Shown: positions 1 through 5,521 of the stretch, piece after piece | Layout of the letters: the number at the start of each line of letters is the position of its first letter | Numbering within the stretch: position 1 is the stretch's first letter | Assembly (NCBI GenBank): GCA_021817185.1 | Contig: JAKAVU010000100.1 | Location: forward strand, 1 to 9,524 | DNA: 9,524 nt | Direction: 5' to 3' | From: a bacterium | GTDB taxonomy: Bacteria > Chloroflexota > Dormibacteria > UBA8260 > Bog-877 | Made by a program: the position numbers and the translations under genes | Notes under the pieces: model-generated | Told to the model about the DNA's origin: nothing | The model's database searches: none | The model's input: the letters and a program-made list of their open reading frames with translations, nothing else

Positions 1-2
1 TG

Positions 3-674
3 GAGCATGTCCTCGGAGATGCCGACACCATGCCGCCCACCCTGGGCATCTTTCTGGACCACACCCATCGTTTGCACCCCGCCATCTGCGAGTACATCTC
101 GGAGATCTATTACCAGGGCCGCCTTCACGCCCTCCCGGGATGCGAGCTCCAGACGATCTCGGGGACAGGATGGCTGTCCGGGTCCGGCCTGCGCTGGGTC
201 CCGACCGATCATCGGGGTAACCGATCGTGGTCGTCGGAGGAGGTGACCGCCGTAGCGGACGTCGTGAGCGATCTGCTGGGCCGGACCTGGGTCGACCGGC
301 ACGGTGCCGAGCGCCCCCTCGGGCTCCCCGACATCCTGGTGGTGGCTCCATTCAACGCCCAGGTCGCGCGGCTGGCTACGAGGCTTCCCAGCGGCGCCCG
401 GGTGGGGACCGTCGACCGCTTCCAGGGACAGGAGGCGGCGGTGGTGATCGTGTCGCTCACCACCTCGAGCGCCGAGGACACCCCTCACGGTCTGGACTTC
501 CTCTTCAGCCGGGAGCGGCTCAACGTCGCGGTCTCGCGGGCCCAGGCGCTCACGGTCATCGTCGGGTCACCGTCGCTGCTCAGGACGCGCTGCCACACCG
601 TGGACCAGCTGCGCCTGGTCAACGGACTCTGCAGGTACGTGGAGCTCGCCAACGCAGGCACCTACGCCGGATAA
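3..674 (+). CDS. TM0106-type RecB-like nuclease/SF1 DNA helicase, C-terminal part (5' end outside window)
   Basis: This is the C-terminal helicase half of a superfamily 1 protein. The reading frame is open from the first bases of the window and continues upstream, so the ATG at 30 is internal. Visible blocks are a motif III/IV region with FLDHTHRLHPAI, then DILVVAPFNAQV, then a motif V-like VGTVDRFQGQE, then a motif VI-like FSRERLNVAVSRA that supplies the arginine finger for ATP hydrolysis. The ending (LRTRCHTVDQLRLVNGLCRYVELA) matches my memory of the C-terminus of TM0106-family RecB-like putative nucleases. These proteins have an N-terminal RecB-type nuclease and a C-terminal DNA2/UPF1-like helicase and exceed 1000 residues. 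The expected role is ATP-driven DNA unwinding coupled to nuclease cleavage in the cytoplasm. The helicase assignment is firm; the nuclease half cannot be seen. A 6-bp hairpin follows the stop codon. Confidence 0.85.
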   Translation, partial: EHVLGDADTMPPTLGIFLDHTHRLHPAICEYISEIYYQGRLHALPGCELQTISGTGWLSGSGLRWVPTDHRGNRSWSSEEVTAVADVVSDLLGRTWVDRHGAERPLGLPDILVVAPFNAQVARLATRLPSGARVGTVDRFQGQEAAVVIVSLTTSSAEDTPHGLDFLFSRERLNVAVSRAQALTVIVGSPSLLRTRCHTVDQLRLVNGLCRYVELANAGTYAG

Positions 675-691
675 GGCGGTACCCAACCGCC
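675..691 (+). terminator. Short hairpin right after the helicase stop codon
   Basis: GGCGGT and ACCGCC form a perfect 6-bp stem with a 5-nt loop starting on the base after the TAA. There is no T-run, so it is at best a weak terminator or an mRNA 3'-end stabiliser. The rest of the gap to 822 shows no gene I can support. Confidence 0.3.
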
Positions 692-822
692 CGGGGCCGG
701 TAGCCGGGGAGGGCCGGGTTCCGATGCCGTGAAGGCTGGGGTCAAGACCTCGGTCACCCTCCGAGGTCCGCTGGGCCAGGGCATGGACGAGACCAGCCTG
801 CACCCCGCAAAATGATCCGACC

Positions 823-1182
823 ATGGTCACCCGCAGGCTGCCCACCGCTCGGGAGCTTCTCCGGCCCACCCTGCAGGTCGTCCGCCAAATGTGGGGTTCA
901 GCCGCGAACGACGAGACCCCAGCGGCAGTCCTCGCTTTGGTCGGGTTCGACGATGCCCAGCGCTCGGTCCTTCACAAGCACGGTCCGAGGACGCACATCG
1001 AGTACCGCCTCGCCTGGGCCCGAATCTCACTCAAGCGGGTCGGGCTGCTCGACAACACCAGCCGAGGAGACTGGAGCCTGACTCCTGCCGGGCAGCGGCC
1101 GCTAGGGGGTGACGACCGCGATTCCGTGGGCGCCACCATGGCTTGGTGGTTAGGCGTGAAGTGTGACCTCCATCTGGCATAA
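823..1182 (+). pseudogene. Truncated Mrr-type restriction protein (N-terminal winged-helix domain only)
   Basis: Residues 7-95 resemble the Mrr N-terminal domain (Mrr_N), the winged-helix DNA-recognition part of type IV restriction enzymes that cut modified DNA. Key stretches are PTARELLRPTLQVVRQM, EYRLAWARISLKRVGLLD and GDWSLTPAG, which follow the family pattern of a paired helix, then 'WA+.YLKKAGLL', then 'G.w.lT..G'. A full-length Mrr is about 300 residues and has a PD-(D/E)XK nuclease domain with a QAK/QxK motif. Here the protein ends after 119 residues with an unrelated tail (from RPLGG on), so the cutting domain is missing. The ATG at 823 has no obvious ribosome site. The 3' end overlaps the next gene by 20 bases. 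It could be a decayed mrr gene or a stand-alone DNA-binding protein now paired with the nuclease downstream. The domain call is good; pseudogene status is inferred. Confidence 0.6.
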
Positions 1183-2263
1183 ATCCTCAGGCGGGTGGGC
1201 CGTGCTGGAGCCCACGGGCTTCGCCGCGGAGGCTGTTCTCCACGACTTGGTCGAGAACGCTCCGCAACTCCTGCCCCTGGCCGGCTCCCCGCCCCTGGTG
1301 ATTGTCGGCCGGGAGGTGCATCTGGGTTCGGGATACGCCGACCTGCTGGCCATCGACCCCACCGGCGACCTCGCCATCATCGAGCTCAAGCTCGCCTCCA
1401 ACGCGGAGGCTCGCCGCGCCGTGGTGGCCCAGATCCTCTCCTACGCCGCCTTCCTGGACCACATGTCGTACGACGATCTGGAGGAGCGCATTCTCGGCAA
1501 CCACCTTCGGCGCCGGGACTTCACCTCCTTGGCGGCCGCGGGCCGCACCGCCGCCCAGGGCCAGTTCGACGAGTCCCAGTTCCGAGGGGCGGTCAGCAAC
1601 AACCTGGCTGAGGGCCGCTTCCGCCTGGTGCTGGTGCTGGACGCAGTCCCTCCCGAGCTGCCTCGACTGGTGAGCTACCTCGAGGGGATCGCCCCCAACC
1701 TGCTGATCGACCTGGTGGCGGTCGGGGGCTACAGCGTCGCCGGGGAACTGGTGGTAGTGCCGCATCGCGTCGAGCCGGAGCGGCGGCCGGCGGAGATCGC
1801 CGCCACCAGCGCTGCCGGGAGCGCCACCATCGACGAGGACGGGGCGGACGCGTTCCAGCGCGCAGTGGAGGCGGCCGGCACCCCCGCCAACCGGGAGGCC
1901 GGCGCCCGCCTGATCAGCTGGGCACGGGCCCTGGAGGACCGGAAGATGGCCCGGCTGGTGTCCGTCCAGGGCAGAGCGATGCAGACGCTGCGCATCTATA
2001 TTCCCGGCGACATGAGTCTCGCCTGCCTGTTCCTGGACGGCAGCGGACCCCACCTGGCGGTGTATCGGTCAGTTTTCGCCAGACGCGCTCCCCGGACGCT
2101 GAGGGAGCTCGACGCGCTCCTGGAACCTGGCCGCGTGGGGCAGGGCACGAGCGTCGACGCGAGAGACGATGTCCTGCACCTCGTGGGGCGGGCATACGAC
2201 GAGGCTGCCCAGCGCGGACTGGTCACCGGCGGTACCACTTCGGCAGACGGTGGGGCGGGGTAG
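1163..2263 (+). CDS. PD-(D/E)XK nuclease, NucS/DUF91-like N-terminal domain
   Basis: This 366-residue protein has a clear PD-(D/E)XK nuclease core at residues 20-100: E23 in the first helix, D60 in GYADLL, then E74-x-K76 in AIIELKLAS, then Q90 and Y94 in QILSYA. This arrangement is typical of NucS-like/DUF91 endonucleases, which cut DNA in a metal-dependent way (NucS itself acts on mismatches and branched DNA). Residues about 200-366 are not a domain I recognise and may provide DNA binding or specificity. The GTG start at 1163 gives MTSIWHKSSGGW, a plausible N-terminus for this family, with TAGG 8 bases upstream as a weak ribosome site. It overlaps the 3' end of the Mrr-like ORF, suggesting translational coupling or insertion of one gene into the remains of the other. 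The nuclease fold is well supported; the substrate is unknown. A role in defence is inferred from the neighbours. Confidence 0.75.
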   Translation: MTSIWHKSSGGWAVLEPTGFAAEAVLHDLVENAPQLLPLAGSPPLVIVGREVHLGSGYADLLAIDPTGDLAIIELKLASNAEARRAVVAQILSYAAFLDHMSYDDLEERILGNHLRRRDFTSLAAAGRTAAQGQFDESQFRGAVSNNLAEGRFRLVLVLDAVPPELPRLVSYLEGIAPNLLIDLVAVGGYSVAGELVVVPHRVEPERRPAEIAATSAAGSATIDEDGADAFQRAVEAAGTPANREAGARLISWARALEDRKMARLVSVQGRAMQTLRIYIPGDMSLACLFLDGSGPHLAVYRSVFARRAPRTLRELDALLEPGRVGQGTSVDARDDVLHLVGRAYDEAAQRGLVTGGTTSADGGAG

Positions 2264-2343
2264 GCGGCCGTGGAGTTAGGGGTTCGCGAGCGCGGGGCGC
2301 GCCTTCCGGCACCGCAGCCCCGCGACGGGACCGGTTCCGGCAT

Positions 2344-2378
2344 CCCAATTGGGGCCCGGCCGGGCAGCCTCCGGAGGG
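2344..2378 (+). promoter_or_regulatory. Three back-to-back palindromes covering the ribosome site of the 90-aa gene
   Basis: CCCAATTGGG (2344-2353), GCCCGGCCGGGC (2354-2365) and CCTCCGGAGG (2368-2377) are three perfect palindromes in 34 bases. The last contains the GGAGGG ribosome site (2373-2378), 7 bases before the ATG at 2386. Folding would hide that site, so this could be an operator or a translation control. In DNA this GC-rich, short palindromes also arise by chance. Confidence 0.35.
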
Positions 2379-2385
2379 CCGGACC

Positions 2386-2658
2386 ATGACCACCTTCGTA
2401 GACGATGACCGCGGGTACCTCACGTGGGTGGCCCAGCACCCGGGAGGCTTCGTCCTCAACACAGCTCGCAAGCCCACACCGGACTACTTGATCCTCCACC
2501 GGGCGACCTGCTCCACCATCTCCGGCACGCCGGCCAAGGGCCAGTTCTGGACCAGGGACTTCATCAAGCACTGTGCTGAGCACCGGGCCGAGCTGCGAGG
2601 CTTCGCCCGGGTCGAGTGCGGTGGTGAGGCCCAGGATTGCAAGGTCTGCGAGCCGTGA
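2386..2658 (+). CDS. Small Cys-rich protein of unknown function (90 aa)
   Basis: I do not recognise a named family, although its sequence pattern (DDDRGYLTWVAQHPGGFVLN, then PDYLILHRATC) resembles uncharacterised actinobacterial proteins that I recall near nuclease and restriction genes. The visible features are an acidic start, a possible metal-binding set H38-x3-C42 with C63, C78 and C85-x2-C88 at the very C-terminus, and no membrane segment or signal peptide. The pattern suggests a small zinc-binding domain, perhaps a treble-clef type, but this is inference. The start at 2386 is supported by GGAGGG 7 bases upstream. It sits between the NucS-like nuclease (122 bases upstream) and the UDG-like gene (105 bases downstream) on the same strand, so it may belong to the same transcription unit. 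Confidence 0.65.
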   Translation: MTTFVDDDRGYLTWVAQHPGGFVLNTARKPTPDYLILHRATCSTISGTPAKGQFWTRDFIKHCAEHRAELRGFARVECGGEAQDCKVCEP

Positions 2659-2706
2659 TCCCGTAGTCCAGGGCGCGGCTTCCTGCGGGGAGCGTTCGTG
2701 GTCACC

Positions 2707-2732
2707 CGCCGCTCGGTGCCTGCAGAGCGGCG
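2707..2732 (+). other. Hairpin in the leader of the UDG-like gene
   Basis: CGCCGCTC and GAGCGGCG form a perfect 8-bp stem with a 10-nt loop, about 48 bases past the previous stop codon and 15 bases before the strong ribosome site at 2748-2756. There is no T-run. It could separate expression of the two genes or act in the leader RNA. It lies inside the extended ORF that begins at 2698 and is one reason to prefer the later start. Confidence 0.35.
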
Positions 2733-2747
2733 CCAGGGTGTGATCGC

Positions 2748-2756
2748 AGGAGGAGG
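2748..2756 (+). promoter_or_regulatory. Strong ribosome binding site fixing the UDG-like start
   Basis: AGGAGGAGG lies 7 bases before the ATG at 2764, an almost ideal Shine-Dalgarno match. It rules in 2764 over the in-frame GTG at 2698, which would place this site inside the coding region. Confidence 0.75.
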
Positions 2757-2763
2757 AACCAGG

Positions 2764-3555
2764 ATGCCCAGTCACCTGAGCGGCGCCTCACGGGAGTTGG
2801 CCGTGGAGATCATGCGGTGCCCGATCCTCTCCGCGTGCCTCAAGGAGGACGGGTACCAACTCGCCTGCTATGACGTCGCCGTGGGGCCAGGGGGACCCCA
2901 TCAGGGGCACTGGGTGCCCGACCCGTGGGTCGGCCACCTCACCGAAGCGCCACTGCTCTTTGTGAGCTCCTGCACGGCTGGGGGATGGGACGCACTGTCC
3001 GACCCCTCTGGGCCCAACGTCGCATCCCCGGACCAGGACCTCCTGGACTGGGAGGACGGCGGCTTCGATGTGGGGCAGCTGCCCGGCATCGTCCACGGTG
3101 TGTACCCGGTGAACAGCCAAGGCCAACAGGGCAGGCCGGTCCGGTACTGGGAGTGGGCCCGGGCCCGCGCGGAAGAGGTCCTGCCCCCGCCGGTTACCCC
3201 GGGCGTCGGATACGCCCTCACCGAGGTGGTCCACTGCGAGAGCACCGGGGAGCAGCAGGTTTGGTCCGCCCTGCGCACCTGCGCCACCCTGTACCTGGAG
3301 AGGGTGCTGGCGGCCTCACCGGCTCGAGTCGTGGTCCTGGTTGGATCCGTGGCCCGCTTCGCCTTCTCAGAGCACCTGCACCTGGATGTCTCAGACCACC
3401 TCCTGGGTCCCGTCGAGGTGGGAGGTAGGGACCGCCTCCTGGTCTCCCTCCGGCACCCCAACAGCCGGGGCGGGGTGAAGTCCTTCCACGGCCAGCTCAC
3501 CGACTCTCAGCTGGCCCAGGTCACAGCGGCCCTTACCGCCCCGACCTCGGGGTAG
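2764..3555 (+). CDS. Uracil-DNA glycosylase superfamily protein, divergent
   Basis: This 263-residue protein resembles family 4/5 uracil-DNA glycosylases, which remove uracil from DNA and carry a [4Fe-4S] cluster. Evidence: C19-P in an MRCPILSAC segment near the N-terminus; the hydrophobic strand PLLFVSSC (63-70); VVHC (C158) followed by C173 after 14 residues and YLERVLAASPARVVVLVG, which matches the family pattern 'C...C..yL..qi...rP.vvv.lG'; and LRHPNS (H231) at the place of the catalytic HPS loop. The usual GEAPG loop is not present in standard form (VSSCTAGGW instead), so activity or substrate may differ. Other cysteines (C25, C35, C70) could supply the fourth cluster ligand. Its position in a nuclease-rich cluster fits DNA repair or restriction of base-modified DNA (inference). 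The stop codon lies inside a direct repeat (3541-3598). Confidence 0.7.
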   Translation: MPSHLSGASRELAVEIMRCPILSACLKEDGYQLACYDVAVGPGGPHQGHWVPDPWVGHLTEAPLLFVSSCTAGGWDALSDPSGPNVASPDQDLLDWEDGGFDVGQLPGIVHGVYPVNSQGQQGRPVRYWEWARARAEEVLPPPVTPGVGYALTEVVHCESTGEQQVWSALRTCATLYLERVLAASPARVVVLVGSVARFAFSEHLHLDVSDHLLGPVEVGGRDRLLVSLRHPNSRGGVKSFHGQLTDSQLAQVTAALTAPTSG

Positions 3556-3598
3556 CCCCCCTCCCCTGCCCGCGGGGCCGGGTGCGTGGCGGCGGGTG
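3541..3598 (+). repeat. Direct repeat, copy 1 (left border of the higBA cassette)
   Basis: The core ACCTCGGGGTAGCCCCC (3544-3560) is identical to 5308-5324. The flanking TCCCC, GCC and GCGGG blocks also match with single-base gaps. A second block (3571-3598, CGCGGGnnnGGGT ending in GCGGCGGGTG) matches 5391-5418 with only a few changes. In copy 2 about 52 extra bases separate the two blocks. Copy 1 overlaps the last codons and stop of the UDG-like gene, as expected for an attachment-type site at a gene end, though that role is inferred. Confidence 0.6.
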
Positions 3599-3759
3599 TC
3601 GGATGGGGGTCGGGCCGTCCTATGCTGCCCCCGAGGTACCAAGTAGGTGGCGGGTTGCTTCCACCGCGACCGGACCTACAAGATCCCCTGGGGCGCGGCG
3701 GTCGACGGAAATGGGGCCCGGACGGCCGATCTGGCCGGGCTGGCTCACAAGCCGGCCGA
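3556..3759. other. Gap between converging genes; no supported gene
   Basis: This 204-base stretch lies between the stop of the UDG-like gene and the stop of the antitoxin. It holds most of direct repeat copy 1 and a small inverted repeat (CGGCC-N5-GGCCG, 3723-3737). On the + strand there is a TATGCT that could be a -10 box. A short + reading frame from the GTG at 3647 begins VAGCFHRDRTYKIPWGAAVDG, vaguely like an integrase N-terminus. I do not consider it strong enough to call. Confidence 0.4.
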
Positions 3760-4104
3760 TCAGCCGACTGGAGCGCCCCGTTTGCGCCGCTCGCCACGAG
3801 CCGGCCGGGTCGGTGCTGGTTTGAGCGGCTCCAGAGTGATGCGCCATCCGAGGAGGCCGGCGTACCGGACCAAGCTGCTGTGCTTGGGATCGACGCCCCC
3901 ACGCTCGAGACGAGCCACGTTTGGCTGCTTGGTGCCCAGAGCAGCGGCGACCCGCTCTTGGCTGAGGCCCTGCCGGTCCCGCTCCGCAGCCAGTTCAAGA
4001 ACCAGTCGGCGGGTCTCCAACTCCGCTTGCAGCAGCTCCGGGAACTCGGGGTTCATCGCCGTGCGGGCAGCGATGAAGGCGTCCAGGTCGTCTCGCTTGG
4101 CCAT
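3760..4104 (-). CDS. higA: HigA-type antitoxin, XRE-family helix-turn-helix protein
   Basis: This 114-residue protein has an XRE/Cro helix-turn-helix at about residues 33-88: LAAERDRQGLSQERVAAAL, then GTKQPNVARLERGG, then LVRYAGLLGWRITLEPL. It should neutralise the toxin encoded just upstream and repress the shared operon by binding DNA. The first 30 residues are rich in Asp and Glu, and the last 15 are strongly basic. Its gene follows the toxin gene with a 52-base gap, the order typical of HigBA rather than RelBE. The ATG at 4104 lies only 9 bases from a TAACAT -10-like box with no ribosome site between, suggesting a leaderless transcript from an internal promoter as well as readthrough. The XRE call is firm; the antitoxin role rests on pairing with the adjacent toxin. 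Confidence 0.85.
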   Translation of the reverse strand: MAKRDDLDAFIAARTAMNPEFPELLQAELETRRLVLELAAERDRQGLSQERVAAALGTKQPNVARLERGGVDPKHSSLVRYAGLLGWRITLEPLKPAPTRPARGERRKRGAPVG

Positions 4105-4113
4105 CGAGCGACA

Positions 4114-4138
4114 ATGTTACCATATCCCCCGCGATATG
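4114..4138 (-). promoter_or_regulatory. Inverted repeat and -10-like box between toxin and antitoxin genes (candidate operator)
   Basis: CATATC (4121-4126) and GATATG (4133-4138) form a perfect inverted repeat with a 6-base spacer, AT-rich in otherwise very GC-rich DNA. Next to it on the minus strand is TAACAT (4119-4114), a good -10 match, with the antitoxin ATG 9 bases further on. The repeat would sit just upstream of the -10, where bound XRE dimers could block an antitoxin promoter. Binding by this antitoxin is inferred. Confidence 0.55.
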
Positions 4139-4156
4139 ATGGCTCGGGCTCCCGCA

Positions 4157-4588
4157 TCATTTTGGCGGCGGTGCCGTGGTCGACCTGGACGGCGTCCGCC
4201 GCGTCCCTCGCTCGCGCCAATCTGCGAGCCGCTTCTCCGCCAGCTCGATGTGTCGGCCCTTCGCCTTCTGCCACTTCTTGTTGACCACCTCCAGCGCCAG
4301 GAGAACCTGCTGGTACCGCCCCTCCTCGGCGAAGAGCAATCGGTAGATGGCGGACCGGCCTCGGACCTCCAACTGCCAGATGTCACCCCGGAGATGGTTG
4401 ACATCGGGATGCGCCCGGCCGGCGTTGCGCACCTCAGTCATGACCGCGGCGATGGCGGCGGCGTCCTCATCGGGTAGGTGTCGGTCCCAGAGGAACTCCC
4501 GGACCGGCTCCTGTCCGCTGGCCGTGCGGTAGAACCGCCATTGCCTTCTAGTCCGCCTGGACCCCTCCATGGCGGAGCTACGCGCCAC
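4157..4588 (-). CDS. higB: HigB-type toxin, RelE/ParE superfamily (phage Gp49-like)
   Basis: This RelE-superfamily toxin is of the Gp49/HigB type, a group whose studied members cleave mRNA at the ribosome. Visible family features are WRFYRTASGQEPVREFL near the N-terminus, then NHLRGDIWQLEVRGRSAIYRLLF, then LALEVVNKKWQKAKGRHIELAEKRL at the C-terminus; the KK.qK....ei..A pattern is characteristic. The GTG at 4588 gives 143 residues and overlaps the upstream gene by 11 bases. The ATG at 4570 is an alternative that drops only six poorly conserved residues and lies 7 bases after that gene's stop. Neither has a good ribosome site, so translation is probably coupled. A basic, Pro/Thr/Ser-rich tail follows the conserved region. 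Toxicity is inferred from the family and the antitoxin pairing. Confidence 0.85.
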   Translation of the reverse strand: MARSSAMEGSRRTRRQWRFYRTASGQEPVREFLWDRHLPDEDAAAIAAVMTEVRNAGRAHPDVNHLRGDIWQLEVRGRSAIYRLLFAEEGRYQQVLLALEVVNKKWQKAKGRHIELAEKRLADWRERGTRRTPSRSTTAPPPK

Positions 4589-5165
4589 TGCTACCGGGGT
4601 CGCTCAGGGCGACGGCCTCCAGGAACCTGCCCAGCCGGCGGGCCTCGTCCAAGGAGAGATCGGCGGGGAGCTTGAGCTCGGCGAACAGATCCTGTCGGAC
4701 CGGGAACGGGTTGACGACCAATCTGGCGGCAGGGGTGGGCGCTTCAGAGGTCGGCCCAGCGGCCTCCCCAGGACCCGCTTCGGGCTCTCCCCTCCCCTTG
4801 GCCTTTGGCCTCTTCCCATCCCCGCGGGAGGTGCTCCTGCGTCCCCGAGGTTGGTAGGATGCGGGGTTCTCAAGGTAGCTGAGGTACGAGGCCAGGGCCG
4901 ACCGGAATCGGGACTCATAGGTGCTGAGGCTGGTGGGGGAGAGAGACGACAGGTCCCGGAAGCGCGCGATCAGGGCGTCGACATCGAGCCCTTGCACCTC
5001 CCGGTCCTCCCAACCATCATCAATCTTGAGGATCTGGGACACGGCAGCTCGGTAGGCGCGAGCCGTGGCCGGTGGCAGAAGGCCCTTCTCGGCCACCCCA
5101 TCCCAGTGCTGGACGAACGCCAGGCCAGTTCCTCGTTGCGGCGCCGACAAAGGTTGTTCATTCAT
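4578..5165 (-). CDS. Tyrosine-recombinase-like protein lacking a catalytic domain
   Basis: Residues about 13-95 resemble the SAM-like core-binding domain of phage integrases: FVQHWDGVAEKGLLPPATARAYRAAV, then VQGLDVDALIARFRDLS, then LSTYESRFRSALASYLSYL. A Ser/Arg/Lys/Pro/Gly-rich linker follows, then a short C-terminal block (NPFPVRQDLFAELKLPADLSLDEARRLGRFLEAV). The R-H-x-x-R-Y catalytic domain of a recombinase is absent, so it cannot cut DNA by that chemistry alone. It may bind DNA at element ends, regulate, or work with a recombinase encoded elsewhere. I chose the ATG at 5165 because conserved sequence begins soon after it; an upstream ATG at 5261 would add 32 low-complexity residues. No ribosome site is obvious for either. 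It is first in a three-gene minus-strand unit and overlaps the toxin gene. The domain match is from memory of the fold and moderately sure. Confidence 0.65.
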   Translation of the reverse strand: MNEQPLSAPQRGTGLAFVQHWDGVAEKGLLPPATARAYRAAVSQILKIDDGWEDREVQGLDVDALIARFRDLSSLSPTSLSTYESRFRSALASYLSYLENPASYQPRGRRSTSRGDGKRPKAKGRGEPEAGPGEAAGPTSEAPTPAARLVVNPFPVRQDLFAELKLPADLSLDEARRLGRFLEAVALSDPGSSGA

Positions 5166-5280
5166 GGTCCGGAGGATCGGGGTCGAGGGGCCCTTGTGAG
5201 GGGCTGTGGGCCAGAGCCGACCCCGCCCTGGCGGACACAGTCCCTCGGTAGCTGTCCCCATCCGGGGCGGGGAAGGTCGC

Positions 5281-5300
5281 TCGACAGCTCAGGCTGTCGA
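5281..5300. repeat. Perfect 8-bp inverted repeat beside direct repeat copy 2
   Basis: TCGACAGC and GCTGTCGA form an 8-bp stem around a TCAG loop, ending four bases before direct repeat copy 2. It has no T-run. It lies upstream of the minus-strand operon and could be an operator, a recombinase-binding arm or a DNA hairpin. Confidence 0.5.
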
Positions 5301-5304
5301 AGCC

Positions 5305-5418
5305 CCCACCTCGGGGTAGCCCCCTCCCCAGCCGCGGGTCCCCGCAGGCTGGGGTGGAAGCCCCATCCCGGCGACTCGACTCTGTCGGGCCGCGGGATAG
5401 GGTAAGTTGCGGCGGGTG
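5305..5418 (+). repeat. Direct repeat, copy 2 (right border of the higBA cassette)
   Basis: This matches 3541-3598 in two blocks: 5305-5338 (17-base identical core 5308-5324) and 5391-5418. The 52 bases between the blocks are absent from copy 1 and form most of the hairpin at 5326-5354. Together the copies bracket the three-gene minus-strand unit. Confidence 0.6.
5326..5354. repeat. Strong GC-rich hairpin inside direct repeat copy 2
   Basis: CCCCAGCCGCGGG (5326-5338) pairs with CCCGC-A-GGCTGGGG (5341-5354), giving 13 bp with one bulged A and a 2-base turn. Copy 1 has only the left arm, so the hairpin came from the sequence that distinguishes the two copies. It could be a terminator stem without U-run, or a recombination structure. 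Confidence 0.5.
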
Positions 5419-5521
5419 GGGGGGACGGGTGCTTGACGTTGGGCCAGTGGGCGCCGCCAGCTCACCCGCCGACATACCTGCTTCGGCCCCCGCTCCAGTG
5501 CGGGCTGGGTAGCGTCATCGC
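5419..5521. other. Gap with no supported gene
   Basis: Together with 5166-5304 and the repeats above, this belongs to a stretch of about 760 bases (5166-5926) without an intact gene. Apart from the repeats, hairpins and the two recombination relics listed separately, I see only a TTGACG that could be a -35 box with no good partner -10. Confidence 0.4.

Noticed and set aside
690..735. tRNA-like GGGTTCCGATGCC stretch
   Set aside because: The T-loop consensus TTCRANY is not met and no acceptor, D or anticodon arms can be drawn around it.
824..2709. 11-base identity TGGTCACCCGC at 824-834 and 2699-2709
   Set aside because: It is short, GC-rich and isolated; the neighbouring bases do not match, so chance is enough.
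2698..2763. Longer N-terminus for the UDG-like protein from the GTG at 2698
   Set aside because: The strong ribosome site at 2748-2756 and a hairpin at 2707-2732 lie inside this stretch, and the added residues do not resemble the family.
3647..4477. Long + strand frame opposite the higBA genes, with a start vaguely like an integrase N-terminus
   Set aside because: Beyond the first ~30 codons it is the mirror of well-supported genes on the other strand, and the similarity of the start is too weak to call.
5166..5261. Upstream start at 5261 for the recombinase-like protein
   Set aside because: The added 32 residues are low-complexity and Pro/Gly-rich, with no ribosome site; conserved sequence begins after the ATG at 5165.
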